In this document: one piece after another, positions 41,095-54,034 of the stretch
Position numbering within the stretch: position 1 is the first letter of the stretch
Layout: every line of letters begins with the position of its first letter
Assembly (NCBI RefSeq): GCF_002575655.3
Contig: NC_053035.3
Span: forward strand, 91,413,322 to 91,477,321
DNA from: Aegilops tauschii subsp. strangulata
Taxonomy: Eukaryota; Streptophyta; Magnoliopsida; Poales; Poaceae
Direction of reading: 5' to 3'
Length of the DNA stretch: 64,000 nt
Translations under genes and position numbers: made by a program
The notes under the pieces: model-generated
The model's database searches: none
Told to the model about the DNA's origin: nothing
Seen by the model: only the letters and a program-made list of their open reading frames with translations

Positions 41095-41793
41095 GCCACG
41101 GTGAAAAAACTGTTCGCCCGAAGAATTTGGACGAACGTACCCCTGACCCTTCTCATTCGCTTGACATGTGTCACCCACGTACTGAGAAGTGGAGATCGTG
41201 GGTGAATAGATAAGTATTTCATGGAATGCGGAACGGTTTGAGCGGCAGAGCTGAAAATTTTGGATAAGTTTTAATGTTGCGTTCGCAATTTCTTCAGTTG
41301 ACAAGGACACAGTGAAGATTTTGAACGAGTTTCAAATAGAACGCACATGAAGAATTTGTGAATAGATTGGGTTGAGTATAGCATAGAGGGGGCAGGGTCC
41401 GATCACATTCACTTAGCAGAAAACACAGCTTGAAGAAATAGCAATAAGTGAATGCTGTAGAGGACATATATATATATATATATAACCAATGAAGAAAAAC
41501 AACGGAAACAGTGAAGACATTGCAACGTTGAAGAATACGAACAACTGAGGAATTTCAAAACAGAGGAAAAACTCAAATTGAAGATTTTCAACTTTTGTGG
41601 TGGCGTGACCCACCGTATAAGAATGATGATTTCAAACACCGCGTACAATTGTCGTAGGGTTCTGAGAATCAAATTCTTCGTTAATTTCTTCACACTTAGA
41701 GTGTTATTCTTCATTGATTGAAGAAAAACGTTTCTTCATGTGTTGCACATCTAAGTCATCAGTTTTGCATAAGTGTTAGGATGAGTGTCCTTT
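41095..41793. other. Non-coding spacer in the Maximus-type element
   Basis: Lies between the RNase H stop and the putative internal promoter. It contains a (TA)n tract at about 41466-41484. Small - strand frames have no recognised domain. Confidence 0.45.
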
Positions 41794-42991
41794 TCAAAGA
41801 ACATTCAAAGATTCTAAGATATTTAGCTCACATCGCAACTTGCAAAATATCTTCTCATCCAATGGCTTTGTGAAGATATCGGCTAGCTGTTCTCCAGTCT
41901 TCACATGCTCAATAGAAATGTCGCCCTTCAACACATGATCATGAAGAAAATGATGACGAATCTGAATGTGCTTTGTCTTCGAGTGCTGAACTGGGTTGTG
42001 AGCAATCTTGATGGCACTCTCATTGTCACAGAGGAGAGGCATATTCTTCACGTTGACGCCGTAGTCCTTGAGAGTTTGCTTCATCCACAGCAATTGAGCA
42101 CAGCAAGAACCAACAACAATGTACTCAGCTTCAGCAGTAGACAGTGATACGCAGTTCTGTTTCTTTGAGAACCAACAGACCAAAGATCTTCCGAGGAAAT
42201 TGCATGTGCCAGATGTTGACTTGCGGTCCACACGATCACCAGCATAGTCAGAGTCGGAATATCCAATGAGATCAAAAGCCGAGCCCTTGGGGTACCATAA
42301 TCCAAATGTTGGTGTGTGAGCTAGATATCGAAGAATACGCTTCACAGCCTTATGGTGTGATTCCTTCGGTGTAGCTTAAAATCGGGCGCACATGCAAACA
42401 CTAAGCATAATATCTGGCCTAGATGCACATAAATACAATAAAGAGCCAATCATGGAGCGGTATACCTTTTGATCAAAGTCAATACCATTTTCATCAGTGC
42501 ACAGATGGCCATTTGTGGGCATAGGAATTTTGACGCCTTTGCAATCTTGCATGCCGAATTTCCTCAGTACATCCTTGAGGTATTTCTCCTGAGATATGAA
42601 TATGCCATTGCGTTGTTGACGAATTTGAAGACCTAAGAAGAATTTCAATTCTCCCATCATAGACATTTCATATTTCTCTCTCATCATATAACCAAATTCG
42701 TCAGTGTAACGTTGGTCAGTACAGCCAAAGATAATGTCATCAACATATATTTGGCACACAAACAATTCATCATCATAAGATTTAGTGAAAAGAGTAGGAT
42801 CAAGTGAACCGGGTTTGAAGCCTTTCTTCATGAGGAATTCCTTCAAAGTATCATACCACGCCCGAGGGGCCTGCTTGAGGCCATACAGGGCCTTATTGAG
42901 TCTGAAGACTTTGTCAGGATGCTTTGGATCTTCAAAACCTGGGGGTTGAGCAACATATACTTCTTCCTAAAGCTTACCATTGAGGAATGCA
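41794..42991 (-). pseudogene. Maximus-type RT (C-terminal part) and RNase H
   Basis: - strand continuation of the reverse transcriptase after the Angela 2 insertion. The frame 42846-42376 includes the catalytic YVDD ([15 protein letters not shown]) and the RT connection. 42345-41794 carries the RNase H domain (GYSDSDYAGDRVDRKSTSG, STAEAEYI) and the usual Copia C-terminus (HSKTKHIQIRHHFLHD, LADIFTKPLD). A stop near 42375 separates RT and RNase H, and another lies near 42968. Role: copying element RNA to DNA and removing the RNA strand. The insertion, stops and shifts make it inactive. Confidence 0.88.
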
Positions 42992-42996
42992 CTTTT
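42992..42996. repeat. Target-site duplication CTTTT (left)
   Basis: CTTTT precedes the left LTR of Angela 2 and is repeated at 51736-51740 right after its right LTR. The reading frame of the host element's reverse transcriptase resumes across it. Confidence 0.95.
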
Positions 42997-44730
42997 TGAA
43001 GGAAATATGCCCTAGAGGCAATAATAAAGTATTATTTATTTCCTTATATCATGATAAATGTTTATTATTCATGCTAGAATTGTATTAACCGGAAACATAA
43101 TACATGTGTGAATACATAGACAAACAGAGTGTCACTAGTATGCCTCTACTTGACTAGCTCGTTAATCAAAGATGGTTATGTTTCCTAGCCATAGACATGA
43201 GTTGTCATTTGATTAACGGGGTCACCTCATTAGGAGAATGACGTGATTGACTTGACCCATTCCGTTAGCTTAGCACTCGATCGTTTAGTATGTTGCTATT
43301 GCTTTCTTCATGACTTATACATGTTCCTATGACTATGAGATTATGCAACTCCCGTTTACCGGAGGAACACTTTGTGTGCTACCAAACGTCACAACGTAAC
43401 TGGGTGATTATAAAGGTGCTCTACAGGTGTCTCCAAAGGTACTTGTTGGGTTGGCGTATTTCGAGATTAGGATTTGTCACTCCGATTGTCGGAGAGGTAT
43501 CTCTGGGCCCACTCGGTAATGCACATCACTATAAGCCTTGCAAGCATTGTGACTAATGAGTTAGTTGCGGGATGATGTATTACGGAACAAGTAAAGAGAC
43601 TTGCCGGTAACGAGATTGAACTAGGTATCGAGATACCGACGATCGAATCTCGGGCAAGTAACATACCGATGACAAAGGGAACAACGTATGTTGTTATGCG
43701 GTCTGACCGATAAAGATCTTCGTAGAATATGTAGGAACCAATATGAGAATCCAGGTTCTGCTATTGGTTATTGACCGGAGAGGTGTCTCGGTCATGTCTA
43801 CATAGTTCTCGAACCCGTAGGGTCCGCACGCTTAACGTTACGATGACACTTATATTATGAGTTTATATGTTTTGATGAACCGAAGGTTGTTCGGAGTCCC
43901 GGATGTGATCACGGACATGACGAGGAGTCTCGAAATGGTCGAGACATAAAGATTGATATATTGGAAGCCTATGTTTGGACATCGGAAGTGTTCCGGGTGA
44001 AATCGGGATTTTTCCGGAGTACCGGGAGGTTACCGGAACCCCCCGGTAACTTAATGGGCCTTAGTGGGCCTAGGTGGAAGAGAGGAGAGGAGGCTAGGGC
44101 AGGGCCGCGCCCCCCTTCCCCCCCAGTCCGAATAGGACAAGGAGAGGGGGGCGGCGCCCCCCTTCCTTCCTCCCCTCCACCTCTTCCCCCTCTCTCCTAG
44201 TCCAACATGGAAAAGGGGGGGGAGTCCTACTCCCGGTAGGAGCAGGACTCCTCCCAGGCGCGCCTCTCCTCCTTAGCCGGCGGCCTCTCCCTTGCTCCTT
44301 TATATACGGGGGCAGGGGGCACCTCTCTACACACAATTGATCAACGATCTTTTAGCCATGTGCGGTGCCCCCTCCACCATATTACACCTCGATAATATCG
44401 TAGCGGAGCTTAGGCGAAGCCCTGCGTCGGTAGAACATCATCATCGTCACCACGCCGTCGTGCTGACGAAACTCTCCCTCAACACTCAGCTGGATCGGAG
44501 TTCGAGGGACGTCATCGAGCTGAACGTGTGCTGAACTCGGAGGTGCCATGCGTTCGGTACTTGATCGGTCGGATCGTGAAGACGTACGACTACATCAACC
44601 GCGTTGTGTTAACGCTTCCGCTTTTGGTCTACGAGGGTACGTGGACAACACTCTCCCCTCTCGTTGCTATGCATCACCATGATCTTGCGTGTGCGTAGGA
44701 AATTTTTTGAAATTACTACGTTCCCCAACA
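42997..44730 (+). repeat. 5' LTR of Angela 2
   Basis: 1734 bp, TGAAGGAAATATGCC...CCCCAACA. TATA-like TTTATATA at about 44299-44306 lies near a 3' third that should hold the transcript start. The open frame at 43329-43556 recurs identically in the other LTR and is not a gene. Confidence 0.95.
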
Positions 44731-44731
44731 G

Positions 44732-44747
44732 TGGCATCCGAGCCAGG
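44732..44747 (+). promoter_or_regulatory. Primer-binding site region of Angela 2
   Basis: TGGCATCCGAGCCAGG starts one base after the LTR. It is a diverged match to the initiator-Met tRNA complement TGGTATCAGAGC used by many Copia elements. Confidence 0.6.
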
Positions 44748-45975
44748 TTTTATGCGTCGATGCTATGCACGAGTAGAACACAAGTGAGTTGTGGGTGATA
44801 TAAGTCATACTACTTACCAGCATGTCATACTTTGGTTCGGCGGTATTGTGAGATGAAGCGGCCCGGACCGACATTACGCGTACGCTTACGCGAGACTGGT
44901 TTCACCGTTGCGAGCACTAGTTGCTTAAAGGTGACTGGCGGGTGTCTGTCTCTCTCACTTTAGTTGAACCGAGTGTGGCTACGCCCGGTCCTTGCGAAGG
45001 TTAAAACAGCACCAACTTAACAAACTATCGTTGTGGTTTTGATGCGTAGGTAAGAACGGTTGTTGCTAAGCCCGTAGCAGCCACGTAAAACTTGCAACAA
45101 CAAAGTAGAGGACGTCTAACTTGTTTTTGCAGGGCATGTTGTGATGTGATATGGTCAAGACATGATGCTATATTTTATTGTATGAGATGATCATGTTTTG
45201 TAACCGAGTTATCGGCAACTGGCAGGAGCCATATGGTTGTCGCTTTATTGTATGCAATGCAATCGCCATGTAATTGTTTTACTTTATCACTAAGTGGTAG
45301 CGATAGTCGTAAAAGCAATAAGTTGGCGAGACGACAACGATACTACGATGGAGATCAAGGTGTCGCGCCGGTGACGATGGTGATCATGACGGTGCTTCGG
45401 AGATGGAGATCACAAGCACAAGATGATGATGGCCATATCATATCACTTATATTGATTGCATGTGATGTTAATCTTTTATGCATCTTATCTTGCTTTGATT
45501 GACGGTAGCATTATAAGATGATCTCTCACTAAAATTTCAAGATAAAAGTGTTCTCCCTGAGTATGCACCGTTGCGAAAGTTCTTCGTGCTGAGACACCAC
45601 GTGATGATCGGGTGTGATAGGCTCTACGTTTAAATACAACGGGTGCAAAACAGTTGCACACGCGGAATACTCAGGTTAAACTTGACGAGCCTAGCATATG
45701 CAGATATGGCCTCGGAACACAGAGACCGAAAGGTCGAGCGTGAATCATATAGTAGATATGATCAACATAGTGATGTTGATGTTCACCATTGAAACTACTC
45801 CATCTCACGTGATGATCGGACATGGTTTAGTTGATTTGGATCACGTAATCACTTAGATGATTAGAGGGATGTCTATCTAAGTGGGAGTTCTTAAGTAATA
45901 TGATTAATAGAACTTAAATTTATCATGAACTTAGTACCTGATAGTATCTTGCTTGTCTATGTTAATTGTAGATAA

Positions 45976-48900
45976 ATGGCCTGTGCTGATGTTCCGTTGA
46001 ATTTTAATGCGTTCCTTGAGAAAGCAAAGTTGAAAGATGATGGTAGCAATTAGACGGACTGGGTCCGTAACTTGAGGATTATCCTCATTGCTGCACAGAA
46101 GAATTACGTCCTAGAAGCACCGCTAGGTGCCAGGCCTCCTGCAAGAGCAACACCAGAAGTTATGAACGTCTGGCAGAGCAAGGCTGATGACTACTCGATA
46201 GTTCAGTGTGCCATGCTTTACGGCTTAGAACCGGGTCTTCAACGACATTTTGAACGTCATGGAGCATATGAGATGTTCCAGGAGTTAAAGTTAATATTTC
46301 AAGCAAATGCCCGGATTGAGAGATATGAAGTCTCCAATAAGTTCTACAGCTGCAAGATGGAAGAGAATAGTTCTGTCAGTGAGCATATACTCAAAATGTC
46401 TGGGTATAATAATCACTTGATTCAACTGGGAGTTAATCTTCCGGATGATAGCATCATTTACAGAATTCTTCAATCACTGCCACCAAGCTACAAGAGCTTC
46501 GTGATGAACTATAATATGCAAGGGATGAATAAGACAATTCCCGAGCTCTTCGCAATGCTAAAGGCAGCAGAGGTAGAAATCAAAAAGGAGCATCAAGTGT
46601 TGATGGTCAGTAAGACCACTAGTTTCAAGAAAAAGGTCAAAGGGAAGAAGAAGGGGAACTTCAAGAAGAACAGCAAGCAAGTTGCTGTTCAGGAGAAGAA
46701 ACCCAAGTCTGGACCTAAGCCTGAAACTCAGTGCTTCTACTGCAAGCAGACTGGTCACTTGAAGCGGAACTGCCCCAAGTATTTGGCGGATAAGAAGGAT
46801 GGCAAGGTTAACAAAGGTATATGTGATATACATGTTATTGATGTGTACCTTACTAATGCTCGCAGTAGCACCTGGGTATTTGATACTAGTTCTGTTGCTA
46901 ATATTTGCAACTCGAAACAGGGACTACGGATTAAGCGAAGATTGGCCAAGGACGAGGTGACGATGCGCGTGGGAAATGGTTCCAAAGTCGATGTGATCGC
47001 CGTCGGCACGCTACCTCTACATCAACCTTCGGGATTAGTTTTAGACCTAAATAATTGTTATTTGGTGCCAGCGTTGAGCATGAACATTATATCTGGATCT
47101 TGTTTGATGCGAGACGGTTATTCATTTAAATCAGAGAATAATGGTTGTTCTATTTATATGAATAATATCTTTTATGGTCATGCACCCTTGAAGAGTGGTC
47201 TATTTTTAATGAATCTCGATAGTAGTGACACACATATTCATAATGTCGAAGCCAAAAGATGCAGAGTTGATAATGACAGTGCAACTTATTTGTGGCACTG
47301 CCGTTTAGGTCATATCGGTGTAAAGCGCATGAAGAAACTCCATACTGATGGACTTTTGGAATCACTTGATTATGAATCACTTGGTACTTGCGAACCGTGC
47401 CTCATGGGCAAGATGACTAAAACACCGTTCTCCAGAACTATGGAGAGAGCAACAGATTTATTGGAAATCATACATACAGATGTATGTGGTCCGATGAATA
47501 TTGAGGCTCATGGCGGATATCGTTATTTTCTCACCTTCACAGATGATTTGAGCATATATGGGTATATTTACTTAATGAAACATAAGTCTGAAACATTTGA
47601 AAAGTTCAAAGAATTTCAGAGTGAAGTTGAAAATCATCGTAACAAGAAAATAAAATTTCTACGATCTGATCGTGGAGGAGAATATTTGAGTTATGAGTTT
47701 GGTCTTCATTTGAAACAATGCGGAATAGTTTCGCAAATCACGCCACCCGGAACACCACAACGTAATGGTGTGTCCGAATGTCGTAATCATACTTTACTAG
47801 ATATGGTGCGATCTATGATGTCTCTTACTGATTTACCGCTATCGTTTTGGGGTTATGCTTTAGAGATGGCTGCATTCACTCTAAATAGGGCACCATCAAA
47901 ATCCGTTGAAACGACACCTTATGAACTATGGTTTGGCAAGAAACCAAAGTTGTCGTATCTTAAAGTTTGGGGTTGCGATGCGTATGTGAAGAAACTTCAA
48001 CCTGATAAGCTCGAACCTAAATTGGAGAAATGTGTCTTCATAGGATACCCAAAGGAGACTGTTGGGTACACCTTCTATCACAGATCCGAAGGCAAGACAT
48101 TCGTTGCTAAGAATGGATCCTTTCTAGAGAAGGAGTTTCTCTCGAAAGAAGTGAGTGGGAGGAAAGTAGAACTTGATGAGGTAACTGTACCTGCTCCCTT
48201 ATTGGAAAGTAGATCATCACAGAAACCAGTTTCTGCGACACCTACGCCAATTAGTGGGGAAGTCAATGATAATGATCATGAAACTTCAGATCAAGTTATT
48301 ACTGAACCTCGTAGGTCAACCAGATTAAGATCCGCACCAGAGTGGTACGGTAATCCTGTTCTGGAGGTTATGTTACTAGACCATGACGAACCTACGAACT
48401 ATGAAGAAGCGATGGTGAGCCCAGATTCCGCAAAATGGCTTGAGGCCATGAAATCCAAGATGGGATCCATGTATAAGAACAAAGTATGGACTTTGGTTGA
48501 CTTGCCCGATGGTCGGCAAGCCATTGAAAATAAATAGATCTTCAAGAAGAAGACTGACGCTGATGGTAATGTTACTGTCTATAAAGCTCGACTTGTTGCG
48601 AAAGGTTTTCGACAAGTTCAAGGGATTGACTACGATGAGACCTTCTCACCCGTAGCGATGCTTAAGTCTGTTCGAATCATGTTAGCAATTGCCGCATTTT
48701 ATGATTATGAAATTTGGCAAATGGATGTAAAAACTGCATTCCTGAATGGATTTCTGGAAGAAGAGTTGTATATGATGCAACCGGAAGGTTTTATCGATCC
48801 AAAGGGAGCTAACAAAGTGTGCAAGCTCCAGCGATCCATTTATGGACTGGTGCAAGCCTCTCGGAGTTGGAATAAACGCTTTGATAGTGTGATCAAAGCA

Positions 48901-49962
48901 TTTGGTTTTATACAGACTTTTGGAGAAGCCTGTATTTACAAGAAAGTGAGTGGGAGGTCAGTAGCATTTCTGATATTATATGTGGATGACATATTGCTGA
49001 TTAGAAATGATATAGAATTTCTGGATAGCATAAAGGGATACTTGAATAAGAGTTTTTCAATGAAAGACCTCGGTGAAGCTGCATATATATTAGGCATTAA
49101 GATCTATAGAGATAGATCAAGACGCTTAATTGGACTTTCACAAAGCACATACCTTGACAAAGTTTTGAAGAAGTTCAAAATGGATCAAGCAAAGAAAGGG
49201 TTCTTGCCTGTACTACAAGGTGTGAGATTGAGTAAGACTCAATGCCCGACCACTGCAGAAGATAGAGAGAAGATGAAAGATGTTCCCTATGCTTCAGCCA
49301 TAGGCTCTATCATGTATGCAATGCTGTGTACCAGACCTGATGTGTGCCTTGCTATAAGTTTAGCAGGGAGGTACCAAAGTAATCCAGGAGTGGACCACTG
49401 GACAGCGGTCAAGAACATCCTGAAATACCTGAAAAGGACTAAGGATATGTTTCTCGTTTATGGAGGTGACAAAGAGCTCATCGTAAATGGTTACGTTGAT
49501 GCAAGCTTTGACACTGATCCGGACGATTCTAAATCGCAAACCGGATACGTATTTACATTGAACGGTGGAGCTGTCAGTTGGTGCAGTTCTAAGCAAAGTG
49601 TCGTGGCGGGATCTACGTGTGAAGCGGAGTACATAGCTGCTTCGGAAGCAGCAAATGAAGGAGTCTGGATGAAGGAGTTCATATCCGATCTAGGTGTCAT
49701 ACCTAGTGCATCGGGACCAATGAAAATCTTTTGTGACAATACTGGTGCAATTGCCTTAGCAAAGGAATCCAGATTTCACAAGAGAACCAAGCACATCAAA
49801 AGACGCTTCAATTCCATCCGGGATTTAGTCCAGGTGGGAGACATAGAATTTTGCAAGATACATACGGATCTGAATGTTGCAGACCCGTTGACTAAGCCTC
49901 TTCCACGAGCAAATCATGATCAGCACCAAGACTCCATGGGTGTAAGGATCATTACTGTGTAA
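45976..49962 (+). pseudogene. Angela 2 gag-pol polyprotein, two nonsense codons
   Basis: One continuous frame from the ATG at 45976 to the stop ending at 49962. It is broken only by TAG at 46051-46053 (codon 26) and TAG at 48535-48537 (early RT). Gag has a retrotransposon capsid domain and a CCHC knuckle (CFYCKQTGHLKRNC, codon ~253). Protease: the active-site segment reads WVFDTSS at about 46873-46893, with Ser where Gly is invariant in aspartic proteases. Integrase: His-Cys zinc segment (47295-47400) then DDE core (TDVCGP, RSDRGGEY). RT has YVDD at 48979-48990. RNase H has STCEAEYIAA at about 49610. Role: capsid, processing, integration and reverse transcription of the element. It is probably not autonomous, although its RNA could be packaged by a relative. 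Confidence 0.93.
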
Positions 49963-49984
49963 TCTAGATTATTGACTCTAGTGC

Positions 49985-49995
49985 AAGTGGGAGAC
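49985..49995 (+). promoter_or_regulatory. Polypurine tract of Angela 2
   Basis: AAGTGGGAGAC lies immediately before the 3' LTR at 49996, where plus-strand DNA synthesis is primed in LTR elements. Confidence 0.85.
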
Positions 49996-51735
49996 TGAAG
50001 GAAATATGCCCTAGAGGCAATAATAAAGTATTATTTATTTCCTTATATCATGATAAATGTTTATTATTCATGCTAGAATTGTAAACCGGAAACATAATAC
50101 ATGTGTGAATACATAGACAAACAGAGTGTCACTAGTATGCCTCTACTTGACTAGCTCGTTAATCAAAGATGGTTATGTTTCCTAGCCATAGACATGAGTT
50201 GTCATTTGATTAACGGGGTCACCTCATTAGGAGAATGACGTGATTGACTTGACCCATTCCGTTAGCTTAGCACTCGATCGTTTAGTATGTTGCTATTGCT
50301 TTCTTCATGACTTATACATGTTCCTATGACTATGAGATTATGCAACTCCCGTTTACCGGAGGAACACTTTGTGTGCTACCAAACGTCACAACGTAACTGG
50401 GTGATTATAAAGGTGCTCTACAGGTGTCTCCAAAGGTACTTGTTGGGTTGGCGTATTTCGAGATTAGGATTTGTCACTCCGATTGTCGGAGAGGTATCTC
50501 TGGGCCCACTCGGTAATGCACATCACTATAAGCCTTGCAAGCATTGTGACTAATGAGTTAGTTGCGGGATGATGTATTACGGAACGAGTAAAGAGACTTG
50601 CCGGTAACGAGATTGAACTAGGTATCGAGATACCGATGATCGAATCTCGGGCAAGTAACATACCGATGACAAAGGGAACAACGTATGTTGTTATGCGGTC
50701 TGACCGATAAAGATCTTCGTAGAATATGTAGGAACCAATATGAGCATCCAGGTTCCGCTATTGGTTATTGACCGGAGAGGTGTCTCGGTCATGTCTACAT
50801 AGTTCTCGAACCCGTAGGGTCCGCACGCTTAACGTTACGATGACAGTTATATTATGAGTTTATATGTTTTGATGAACCGAAGGTTGTTCGGAGTCCCGGA
50901 TGTGATCACGGACATGACGAGGAGTCTCGAAATGGTCGAGACATAAAGATTGATATATTGGAAGCCTATGTTTGGACATCGGAAGTGTTCCGGGTGAAAT
51001 CGGGATTTTTCCGGAGTACCGGGAGGTTACCGGACCCCCCCGGTAACTTAATGGGCCTTAGTGGGCCTAGGTGGAAGAGAGGAGAGGAGGCTAGGGCAGG
51101 GCCGCGCCCCCTTCCCCCCCAGTCCGAATAGGACAAGGAGAGGGGGGGGGGGGGGCGGCGCCCCCCTTCCTTCCTCCCCTCCACCTCTTCCCCCTCTCTC
51201 CTAGTCCAACATGGAAAAGGGGGGGAGTCCTACTCCCGGTAGGAGGAGGACTCCTCCCAGGCACGCCTCTCCTCCTTAGCCGGCGGCCTCTCCCTTGCTC
51301 CTTTATATACGGGGGCAGGGGGGCACCTCTCTACACACAATTGATCAACGATCTTTTAGCCATGTGCGGTGCCCCCCTCCACCATATTACACCTCGATAA
51401 TATCGTAGCGGAGCTTAGGCGAAGCCCTGCGTCGGTAGAACATCATCATCGTCACCACGCCGTCGTGCTGACGAAACTCTCCCTCAACACTCGGCTGGAT
51501 CGGAGTTCGAGGGACGTCATCGAGCTGAACGTGTGCTGAACTCGGAGGTGCCGTGCGTTCGGTACTTGATCGGTCGGATCGTGAAGACGTACGACTACAT
51601 CAACCGCGTTGTGTTAACGCTTCCGCTTTCGGTCTACGAGGGTACGTGGACAACACTCTCCCCTCTCGTTGCTATGCATCACCATGATCTTGCGTGTGCG
51701 TAGGAATTTTTTTGAAATTACTACGTTCCCCAACA
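49996..51735 (+). repeat. 3' LTR of Angela 2
   Basis: 1740 bp, near-identical to 42997-44730. The largest length differences are in homopolymers (for example a G run at about 51139-51155) and a 2-bp deletion near 50082. Confidence 0.95.
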
Positions 51736-53700
51736 CTTTTCACATCCATTTGATATAGAGTGATATCATGATGGTTAGCATAAGCAAGTAATATGCGAAT
51801 AGCCTCAAGTCTAGCAACAGGTGCAAAAGTTTCATCAAAATCAATTCCTTCAACCTGTGTGTAGCCTTGAGCTACAAGCCGTGCCTTATTCCTCCCCACA
51901 AGGCCATTTTCATCTTGCTTGTTGCGGTAGATCCACTTTGTGCCAATGATATTGTGCTTGCGAGGATCTGGACGTTTGACCAGTTCCCAGACGTTGTTGA
52001 GCTCGAACTGATGTAATTCTTCTTGCATGGCCTGAATCCACTCAGGCTCCAAAAATGCTTCATCTACCTTAGCGGGCTCTGTGATAGAGACAAAAGCAAA
52101 GTGCCCACAAAAGTTAGATAAATGTGAAGCTCTTGAGCGTGTGAGAGGACCTGGTGCTTCAACGTCATCGATGATCTTCTCAATTTGCACTTCTTTTGCA
52201 ACGTGAGGATGAGCGGGTTGTCATCGAGGAATTTGACCAGCATTTTCTTCAGGACCATTTTCCTCAGCGCCATTTCCTTTAGGTGCACCAACCCGACGTT
52301 CATCACGTTCTGGAATGAATTCTTCAGCTGATTCATCGGTAGGAATGACATCCTCAGTATCCTTGAACTTGATAGATTCCTCAGGCGCTGGTTCATCTAT
52401 CACAGAAGGTAGGTGCTCTCTTTGCGAGCCATTAGTTTCATCGAACCACACATCTACAGTTTCAACAACCTTGTGAAGAACGTTGTTGAAGACTCTGTAG
52501 GTGTGCGAGTCCTTTCCGTAACCAAGCATAAAACCCTCATGTGCTTTCGGTGCAAATTTAGAGTTGTGATGAGGATCTCTAATCCAACATTTAGCACCGA
52601 AGACTTTTAAATAACTCACATTGGGTTTCTTATCAGTGAGGAGTTCATAGGCAGTCTTCTTGAAGAATTTGTGAAGATATACTCTGTTGATGATGTGGCA
52701 CGCAGTATCAATTGCCTCAATCCAGAAATGACGAGGCGTCTTGTACTCATCAAGCATAGTGCGAGCCATCTCGGCAACAGTCCTGTTCTTGTGCTCCACG
52801 ACGCCATTCTGCTGAGGAGTATAAGGGGCAGATAACTCATGAGTAATACCGAGTTCATCAAGATAGTCACCAAGACCAGAGTTCTTGAACTCAGTTCCAT
52901 TGTCACTTCTGATGTGCTTGATCTTCACACCAAACTTGGTTGAAGCCCTCGAAGAAAATCGTTTGAAGACTTCCTGCACTTCATGTTTGTAAGTGACAAT
53001 GTGTAACGAGAGTAATCATCAACAATAACAAAGCCATATTGAGATGCTTCATTTGAAACTGCAGAATAATGATTGGGACCAAAAAGATCCATGTGAAGCA
53101 ATTCAAATGGTCAAGTAGTGGTCATGATAGTCTTCGCTAGATGCTTGGCCTTGGTCATCTTTCCAGCTTCACAGGCTCCACACAAGTGATCCTTGAGGAA
53201 TTTGACATTCTCAATGCCAATGACATGCTTCTTCTTCGCAAGCGTGTGCAAATTCCTCATGCCTGCATGACTAAGTCGTCGATGCCATAGCCAGCCTTCT
53301 GAAGCTTTTGCAAGTAGGCATACGGCTGGTTGTGGACCTGTAGAGAATCAACAATATACAAGTCTCCTCTCCTAAAGCCTTCGAAGACTTTGGAATTGTC
53401 AGCTTCCATGATCACAACCTAACGATACTTGCCAAAGACAACAACCATATCAAGATCACAAAGCATTGAGACAGACATGAGGTTGTATCCTAAGGACTCG
53501 ACAAGCATGACTTTGTCCATGTGTCGATCCTTTGAGATCGCAACCTTACCTAGACCCAATACCTGACTTTTGCCTTTGTCAGCGAAGATGATATGCTTCA
53601 GATGCGATGGAGATAAGGGAGCATCCATCAATAGATTCTTGTCACCAGTCATGTGATTTGTCAAGGACCCACTCAGTGGCTTTGGGTTGATCATCCTGCA
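51736..53700 (-). pseudogene. Maximus-type protease, integrase and RT N-terminus
   Basis: - strand, in order. 53694-53419: protease-region sequence with the flanking TNHMTG, but the catalytic Asp-Ser/Thr-Gly is missing, apparently by a short frameshifting deletion. 53400-52980: pre-integrase zinc segment (LWHRRLSHAG, CGACEAGK) and the start of the integrase core, with a stop near 53115. 52979-52221: remaining integrase core (HIRSDNGTEFKN, YTPQQNGVVEHKNRT) and C-terminal GKDSHTYRVFN. 52190-51740: RT N-terminus ([29 protein letters not shown]), cut by Angela 2. Function: maturation and DNA insertion of the element. Multiple lesions make it dead. Confidence 0.88.
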
Positions 53701-54034
53701 GATAAATTAGTGCAGCTTACGAACTCATATACTTCATCAGTGAAGAATATGACATCACAATTCATTAGATCAATTTCATTAAGCAATAGAACAGATAAAG
53801 CAGTATGAGGACGTGAGAAATGAAAGTTCATTTCTTCATGATTAGCCTGCGTCCTTTCAGGCACTCTCAGGTCTCCAGCAAATTCTTCAGACGTTTACGC
53901 ACATCTGGAGACCTGACCCTGCATAAGATATTAGTTCTTTTTCTTCACCACCCACATCTGAAGGGGTGGCAAAGAGTTCATCACTCTGCGAGCTCCATAC
54001 AAGAAAGGTGACATAGAAGCTAATCCATTTCGTT
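53701..54034 (-). other. Spacer between protease and gag remnants
   Basis: No clean frame. It belongs to the internal region of the Maximus-type element, where gag C-terminal sequence has decayed. Confidence 0.4.

Larger units (their letters stand above)
42997..51735 (+). mobile_element. Angela/WIS-type Copia element 2, full length
   Basis: Complete 8.74-kb element with matched LTRs (42997-44730, 49996-51735), primer site, one gag-pol frame, polypurine tract and a 5-bp TSD CTTTT. It sits in the reverse transcriptase of the Maximus-type element, in opposite orientation. By eye the LTRs differ at about a dozen substitutions plus homopolymer indels and a 2-bp indel in about 1735 bases, so insertion was recent. 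Confidence 0.95.

Noticed and set aside
43329..43556. 75-codon frame repeated at 50326-50553
   Set aside because: It is part of the Angela LTR, present in both LTRs, with no gene-like features.
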